DNA of 64,000 bases, taken from positions 17,593,019 to 17,657,018 of the forward strand of contig CM055111.1 of NCBI GenBank assembly GCA_029204225.1, given 5' to 3'. This DNA is from Diphasiastrum complanatum. Lineage: Eukaryota; Streptophyta; Lycopodiopsida; Lycopodiales; Lycopodiaceae. The translations under genes and the position numbers were made by a program. The notes below the pieces were generated by a model that had not been told where the DNA came from, ran no database searches, and saw only the letters and a list, made by a program, of their open reading frames with translations. This document shows positions 58,130 through 64,000 of this stretch, piece by piece; position 1 is the stretch's first letter; the number at the start of each line of letters is the position of its first letter.

Positions 58130-60100
58130 TTATGTCCAGATTTTAAGTCCGTTAGTAATCTTCTCAAACTTGTATGTGAAGGAAAGAATGGATTACTTGA
58201 ATATTGTCAAAGGTTGCATGACATTGGCTTGCATGATGCAAATTGTTGAGTCTCAATCAACATTTGCAATGTGCTAATGAACAATTGCAATATTATGTGC
58301 AACACTCTAGTAATGAAAAGATTGCACTCAAGCATGTTATGTCGGAGTTGAATACTACAATAACAAGTCTTCAGAGATCAAAAACCAAGATATGTCAAAA
58401 TCATTGGAGAAGTTGCGATCTGAAAGTTTAAAATCAATTGTTGATGTGGAAATGATCAAGAAAGACAGTGATGAAAAAGAAACGAAAAAGAGTAACGAAG
58501 AGGAACATTGATGGTTTATCTTTACATAGCGGCAATCAGAAGAAAAGAATTCGAACATTCAAGTATGTTAGATTATAAATTTTTTACTTCATTTGTATAT
58601 TTTTATTTAATTTTGGTTTGTTTCAATTGCATTATCAATTTTATTGTTGACTAAACATCATATGGCTTTGATATGTGTGTTGCAGATCATGCTTGGTTGC
58701 AAAGGACTATTTCAAAAATCGATCATGCAAAAATCAATCATGCATTGGAGAATCTTTAAGTCATGTTCTCCCAAGAAAGTCAACAAGAGCAATGATGGAA
58801 AATGATCGATTCAAAAAATGAAAAATGAAATTACACAGATAGTTTTGAGTAAGAATCAAACTTATTTGGATGCAAATGTGATACAAGGTGCATGTGATCA
58901 GGCTGGAATTAGCAAAATGCTTATTCTACATTTTTCAAAATAATTCAAGAAGCATTCTCTCAAGTGGAAATTAAGAAAACTTATCTTCCTCGTCCATATC
59001 GAGTAACATTAGCAAGAAATTATTCCAACAAGAGAATGTTCAAGGTTGTTGGCCAACCATTTCATATAAATGATTTATACAAATTTGAAAGTGGTGAGCT
59101 TAAATACAACGATTGCAACAATATTTTCCTTGATGTCAAAAATGTCTTAAAATACATTATTTGATTCTATGAACCACATGAACATCAAACAAATGGAAAG
59201 TTGATTATTGTGATGAAACTAGACAAAGCTGGAATCATCAAAGGTCAAAAGCTAAAACGGGTGAGTGTCACTTTGATGAACAAAATATCAGATACCAATG
59301 ATAGCACATTCAGTGTTCAATCAGAAAATCACATATGGTGGATAATTGCATTCTAGGTACATTTGACATATTTCTATTCAATTTGTTTAGGTACACTTCT
59401 ATTTTTGAATACATGATTAATGCAGCATACATTACTTGCTTTTCTACAGGTTTTGAAAGAGGATCATAATGTTCTCTCATGGATATTTTCGCGTACAAAT
59501 TATGGCGAAATTATAAAGGGACATTTGGAGGGTCAGAAACTTACAGTGGAAAATCATGGATGTTTTCAAATCCAATGGCATCTTGCAAGTTATTTAAAAA
59601 CAATAAAATGTATGTATAATGTCTCTCATGGGGCAACATCAAAGCATCTTTGTATTTAGTGCGTGAAGAATTGCTACGATATGAGTTTGGGATGAGCAAA
59701 CAATGGCCCAACAAGAGAAGTAGAAGATCCAAATCTAAAAGGTGTTTTGCCAATTCCACTGAAATATGTTCATATATGCACATTGCATGTTGAGGTACAT
59801 GTGAGGTACATGTGATTGAGAAACTTATTAATCTTCACATTCTATTTGCTTGGAATACAAAACCAGAGTCCTTGTCTAAATCAGCTATCAAAAAGTTGGA
59901 AGAAGTTCTTTCAAAAACATGACTACATAAAGGAAATGTCACAACTGAAAAAAGTGAGAAATTGTCTGGAAAGTCAGGAAATGTTCCTAGTAAGCCATCA
60001 ATTGGAGGTGCTAAAGCAAGGATATTCATATCCAATCACACTTGCAAATAATCCGATATCACTTATTGTATTTGGAAAGATATTGTTTCAGTAACACAAG
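58130..60100 (+). pseudogene. Multi-exon relic of an unrecognised protein
   Basis: Plus-strand pieces: coiled coil (LQYYVQHSSNEKIALKHVMS, 58243-58500); after TTGCAG (58685) a broken part; KKTYLPRPYRVTLARNYSNK and GQPFHINDLYKFESGELKYN (58964-59163); a possible intron before TTTTCTACAG (59450); and VLKEDHNVLSWIFSRTNYG, FQIQWHLASYLKTIKCMYNV and SHGATSKHLCI (59450-59660). The last block resembles a motif seen in several uncharacterised transposon-like proteins (hydrophobic W--D-K followed by C--C); the second Cys pair may be C-I-(stop)-C here. Function unknown. Confidence 0.35.
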
Positions 60101-60179
60101 AGAATAGGAGAAGTACTCGAATGCAAAAAGCACAATTGTGGAAGAACTTTGACATGCTCCCATTTATGGTCCAAAAAGT

Positions 60180-61110
60180 ACTGTACTTTCACATGGTATC
60201 AGATCCAAGTACAAGGGCTTGAATCATTGATCAAATCAAATCCATTTTTAGCAAGTATTGGTGCTAAAAACTAGTTTTGTGAGGGCGAGCTAGAAGCTAA
60301 GGTTTGGTGAGGGGATTTGATTCCAAAGTTTGTAGGGTTCAAAATCCATATTGTTCACACGTGTGAGCATCTCTGAACTTGCAATTAATGTATGATATTC
60401 ATTTGATCATTAAAAATTGATTTTGAGAGATCTTGATGTGATTATTAAGTCACTTACAGGTCTTGAAAGTACATCAAGAGGTGTGAGGGAGATGTGAGGG
60501 AGTGATAGAACTGAGATTATAAGTCCATTTGTTGGATTAGAAATTTAATTTGAGTCAAACACTACAAGTGTGAGACCTTTGTGAGTTTCAAAGTTAATCA
60601 AATCTATTTCTTGTAGTAAGATGGGATCTATTGGAGTATACCTTCTAGAAGCTAGTGAGAGATTGAATTCTACTAATTATGCTATTTGGAAGGTTAGGAT
60701 GGGGTCACTAATGGTGCTCCAAGACTTTATGAGTTCTTGATTGAGGATGAAGATGAACCTCTAGGTGCACATGAGTTAGTGAGATACAAAAAGAGATTTA
60801 GGTTTGCACTTCATTGTGTGAGGATGAATTTGAGCAATGAGCTTTTGAGAGAACAATCATTATGTACAAGTGCTAAAGAGGCTTGGAATTATTTAAAATT
60901 AATCTATGAATCTAGCAACACTTCTAGAGTACTTATGCTTAGAAATCAAATTTTGCAAAGCATTAAGAGAAGTGAGGAGAGTGCACCTGATTATGTGCTT
61001 AGAATCAAGTCTCTAAACAGGGAGTTGGCTTCCATTGGAGAGAATATTCAAGATGGAGAGCTTGTATAGATTGTTCTTAATTGGCTAGGAAATGATTTTT
61101 CAAATTTGGT
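60180..61110 (+). pseudogene. Copia gag fragment with primer-binding site (plus)
   Basis: TGGTATCAGATCC at about 60196 follows CTTTCACA, as in the LTR family of the 42-48 kb element. After a ~430-bp leader, gag begins MGSIGVYLLEASERLNSTNY, has a frameshift near 60720, and continues FALHCVRMNLSNELLREQ, CTSAKEAWNYLKLIYES and RIKSLNRELASIGENIQDGE to a stop at 61069. It aligns with the Gag part of the 1024-aa protein. It is cut at about 61110 by copia B's LTR. The leader contains TTCACACGTGTGAG near 60355. Confidence 0.78.
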
Positions 61111-61114
61111 CCAA

Positions 61115-61711
61115 AGCTAGTCAACAAAATCTTGATCTAGATTGGCAATTTGACAAATAACAAGCATTGATAATCAAATCAAAGATCAAGAACATAGATC
61201 CGAGCCCACATGTGTGAAGAGAAGCCTGTTGTACGGCCTGTAGACAATGTTTAAAGTGTACTAAGTGTTGGTTTCATTTGGAGCAAAGAAAAAAAATTTA
61301 CATAGAGAGCAAATCTGAAATTGCCAATGTGCTCCAAAAATAATCTATCTTCTCACTATGGAGAGATGGAATACATAGCAAAACTTACTTTCTTTGTAAA
61401 GTTAGGTGAATTTCTAGCATGTAATAAGGAAGTTATCTCAACCTTTTTGCCCTAAAATGAAACCCTAGCCTATTTCCTAGAGTCATGCTTGATAGATAGC
61501 TAGTTGGTCAAAATCTCATCATAAATCAAGGTCTAGATCCTATAAAGTAGGGATCTCTACTAAATAGACACAACCACTTCTTTTGACTCGAGCTAGCCTA
61601 CTTTAGGAGTAGATTGCCACATGGCACTTTGGCCATACATGTGTGGAATCCAATTATAGACAAAAATTTACAATATGCTACATGGCTACATTTGCCAAAG
61701 TTGGCAATTTT
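61115..61711 (-). repeat. 3' LTR of copia B (minus)
   Basis: Starts (minus sense) TGTGAAAAATTGCC at 61711, directly after a polypurine tract (TTGAGGAGGAG). The other end lies near 61115, against the gag fragment. It belongs to the same broad LTR group as the gag-only element (same terminal TGTGAAAA and neighbouring polypurine tract) but is clearly diverged. Confidence 0.7.
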
Positions 61712-62402
61712 TCACACTCCTCCTCAAATCTAGCCTTGGAAACAATAATGCTTTTAACAATCACTCCAATTAAAAATCTAAGCTTGACAAATGAATCTTT
61801 AGGTAAAGATTTAGTAAACAAATCAGCCAAGCAACTTGATGATGGCACATGTTGGAGCTTGATCTCTTTGGCTTGCACTTTCTCCCTCACAAAATGATGA
61901 GCAATCTCGATGTGCTTGCTCCTTGCATGGAATGTAGGATTAGTGGCAAGTGATTGGGATGATTGGTTGTCACAATAGATGATTGGGATCTCTTCCTTGA
62001 TGACATGTAGCTCCACCAATAGCCTTTTGAGCCACAAGACCTCCTTGCATGTTGATGTCAAGGCCTTGTATTTGGATTCTATGAAAGATATGGAGACTGT
62101 ATCTTGTTTTTTGGAAAGCCATGATACTAATCCATCACATAGAAAGGTGGCAAAAGCACTTGTTAATTTCCTGTCCACTTTGTCACCCGGAAAATCCGAG
62201 TCACTATAGGCTCTTAAGCCAATATTAATCCCTCTATACAATATGCCAAAATTTGTAGTAGATGAGATATATCTAAGAACTCTTTTGGCCATCTTCCAAT
62301 GTGAAACTAAAGGACTTTGCATTAATTGACTTAACTTTCCAACACTGTAACTAAGATCAAGTGCAGTTATAGTCAAATATGTTAAGGAGCCTATAAGACT
62401 TC
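61712..62402 (-). pseudogene. Copia B RT end and RNase H, interrupted
   Basis: Minus-strand LIGSLTYLTITALDLSYSVG, KMAKRVLRYISSTTNFGILY, SDSDFPGDKVDRKLTSAF, SISFIESKYKALTSTCKEVL and HARSKHIEIAHHFVREKV. RNase H acidic residues: D of SDSD is present, the STEAEY Glu block reads FIESKY, and CDN is intact. Only about 220 residues are present because another element is inserted at 62402. The frame is open over this stretch. Confidence 0.85.
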
Positions 62403-63057
62403 TGTGAAAAATACAGATCCTAAGTGGATCTAAACTCCAAGATCATTGGCTTGAATGCTTGCACTCCAAACTACATAAGCTAGGAATTGGCAACACATTC
62501 TATGCTACCTAGAATGCAAAGAACTTGATCAAAAAGCATGTACCACAAATGGAAACTTCCATAAACATCAAGTGCGGCCCAAAATAGCATTATACAGTCC
62601 ATAATACATCAGCCTACCACTTTTGGAAAGCACCTAAGATCATACACAATAGCTTGAAGACAATACACACAACAATGCTCTCAATGGAGGAAGAAACAAT
62701 GACAATGATCTATTGATCTCAATGAAGCATACAAAAGGTTTCTCCAACCTGTTCTCCATGACTTCCCTACTATTTATGGATGAGGAAGATGACTCTCTCT
62801 CCTCTCTCTAGAAGGTACTTGACCCTAGATATTCCCTATATAGGAAAAATAGCTAAAAATGGCTTATATGACCAAAATACATCAAAATGGTCTCATTTTG
62901 AAGGGTATGAAGTTTGACACTTCATCATACTGAAAAAATACAGTAAATAAAAACATTGTGGCCTGGTTCACACGTGCGAAACTCCAGAACCAAAACTATT
63001 TACAATTTTAGCCAATTTAGGCCTCAAACTAGCTAGGAAATGTTGACAATTTTCACA
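62403..63057 (-). repeat. 3' LTR of the probable autonomous partner
   Basis: 655 bp with the same ends as the gag-only element's LTRs. Its first ~245 bp (62403-62647) differ from theirs at about 3 positions; the rest (R start and U3) is strongly diverged, including a different TATA-like box (CCATAAATAG near 62770). The G-box palindrome is degenerate here (TTCACACGTGCGAA). It is inserted in copia B's RT; ACTTC (62398-62402) is the likely left target duplication, but the right end is outside the window. Confidence 0.85.
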
Positions 63058-64000
63058 CTCCCTCTTCAACATTGGATGCTAGTTTCAACATAGTCTTTGA
63101 GCACATTCCAAGATTAGATCTATGCATTAAATATAGGTCCTTTCCCAATGGTTTGGTGAAGATATCAGCCACACACTCCTTTGAAGAGACATGTTGAAGC
63201 TCCACCTCTTTGGCAATGACTTGATCTCTCACAAAATGGTGAGCAATCTCAATGTGCTTGCTCCTTGCATGAAAAACAGGATTGCTTGCCAAGCTTTGGG
63301 CTGAAAGGTTATCACAAAGTATGATTGGAGTCTTCTCTGGTTCCAGCAAGTGAAGATCCAATAACATCCTCTTGATCCAAAGAATCTCCTTGGTGCATGT
63401 TGTTAATGCCTTGTACTCGGCTTCGGTGGAAGATAGAGAGATAGTTGGTTGCTTCTTTGATAGCCATGAGACCACTCCATCTCCAAGATAGATTGCAAAG
63501 GCACTTGTTGACTTCCTATCCATTTGATCACCTGCAAAATCTGAATCTGAAAATCCACAAAGGTTAGGTGTAGTACCTCCATACAAGATGCCAAAATCTC
63601 TAGATCCCGAGATGTATCTAAGTACTCTCTTTCCTAGCTTCCAATGAGCCTCACTAGGATCTTGCATAAATTGACTTAGTTTACCAACCACAAAGCTTAG
63701 ATCAGGTCTTGTGATGGTTAACCATATAAGAGATCCTATTAGCTTTCTATAGAGAGTAATGTCCTTGAAGGATCTTTCATTACTTCTTGTAGTTAGCTTT
63801 ACATTTGATTCCATAGGAGTAGAAACAACTTTACAATCTTCCATATGAAACCTTTTTAGAATAGAGTTAACATACTTTTCTTGACATATGAATGTAGATT
63901 TAGAAGTTCTAATAATCTCTATTCCTAAGATATAATGAAGTTCACCAAGATCTTGAATTTCAAACTCTCTTTTGAGTGCCATCTTGATTTCATCTATATC
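63053..64000 (-). CDS. Copia Pol C-terminus: RT end and RNase H, intact to the window edge
   Basis: Open to position 64000 with no stop. RT connection QDLGELHYILGIEIIRT, VVSTPMESNVKLT, LIGSLIWLTITRPDLSFVVG; RNase H with FSDSDFAGDQMDRKSTSAFA, LSSTEAEYKALTTCT, ILCDNLSAQSLAS and HARSKHIEIAHHFVRDQV. Catalytic D, E, D and the His-rich segment are all intact. The stop codon TGA is formed across the LTR boundary: the polypurine tract codes for VEEGV and the LTR's TGTGA gives the stop. An intact Pol plus a shared LTR make this the best candidate for supplying proteins to the gag-only element. Confidence 0.9.
   Translation of the reverse strand, partial: DIDEIKMALKREFEIQDLGELHYILGIEIIRTSKSTFICQEKYVNSILKRFHMEDCKVVSTPMESNVKLTTRSNERSFKDITLYRKLIGSLIWLTITRPDLSFVVGKLSQFMQDPSEAHWKLGKRVLRYISGSRDFGILYGGTTPNLCGFSDSDFAGDQMDRKSTSAFAIYLGDGVVSWLSKKQPTISLSSTEAEYKALTTCTKEILWIKRMLLDLHLLEPEKTPIILCDNLSAQSLASNPVFHARSKHIEIAHHFVRDQVIAKEVELQHVSSKECVADIFTKPLGKDLYLMHRSNLGMCSKTMLKLASNVEEGV

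Overview
This is plant nuclear DNA from an AT-rich, transposon-dense intergenic region. The evidence is several families of Ty1/copia retrotransposons primed by initiator tRNA-Met, a Ty3/gypsy chromovirus, a LINE scrap, a DUF4216-type DNA transposon relic, a tRNA-derived SINE, and one host-type gene with short introns and GT/AG junctions. Nothing points to bacteria, plastid or mitochondrion. The species cannot be told from sequence alone; a large-genome land plant is the safe statement.

Layout. 0.4-1 kb: a diverged copy of the 3' flank of the transporter gene at 17-20 kb. 2.3-8.2 kb (minus): fused copia fragments (family A integrase/RT/RNase H, a family C gag scrap, the 3' end of another element, then family C protease to RNase H). 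8.2-10.7 kb: mostly unexplained, ending in a short block shared with the unknown part of the young element at 42-48 kb. 10.7-15.2 kb (plus): a family C copia copy with both LTRs. 17.2-20.2 kb: a four-exon EamA/DMT transporter gene whose exon 2 is split by an 86-bp SINE with a perfect 14-bp target duplication. 22.1-24.4 kb: relic of an unrecognised coiled-coil protein. 24.2-26.8 kb: a dispersed repeat and family E copia carrying a 540-bp polypyrimidine dimer insertion. 27.2-28.6 kb: DUF4216 relic next to a dense array of palindromic TGGATWATCCA motifs. 30.2-34.7 kb: multi-exon pseudogene with a SET-like domain. 35.3-38.6 kb: chromovirus. 38.6-42.3 kb: copia G and a chimeric copia (5' half family D, 3' half family C).

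The centrepiece is 42327-47882: a complete, very young LTR retrotransposon on the minus strand. It has two 647-bp LTRs (I see 2 mismatches), a 5-bp target duplication (TGGAG), an adjacent primer-binding site and a polypurine tract. Its single intact 1024-codon frame begins as a copia Gag with a CCHC knuckle and then runs about 760 residues with no protease, integrase, RT or RNase H. It is a gag-only (TR-GAG-like) non-autonomous element with a large unrecognised C-terminal region. A plausible autonomous partner enters the window at its right edge (62403-64000): same LTR family, intact RNase H frame. Their LTRs are about 99% alike over the first ~245 bp (R/U5 side) and then diverge sharply.

48-64 kb holds a second copy of the 24-kb dispersed repeat, a LINE RT scrap, family D copia on the plus strand, an inverted copy of a repeat from the SET-like pseudogene's intron, an unknown multi-exon relic at 58-60 kb, and nested copia B interrupted by the autonomous partner. 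Apart from the transporter gene and the frames of the young LTR family, every coding stretch is broken.
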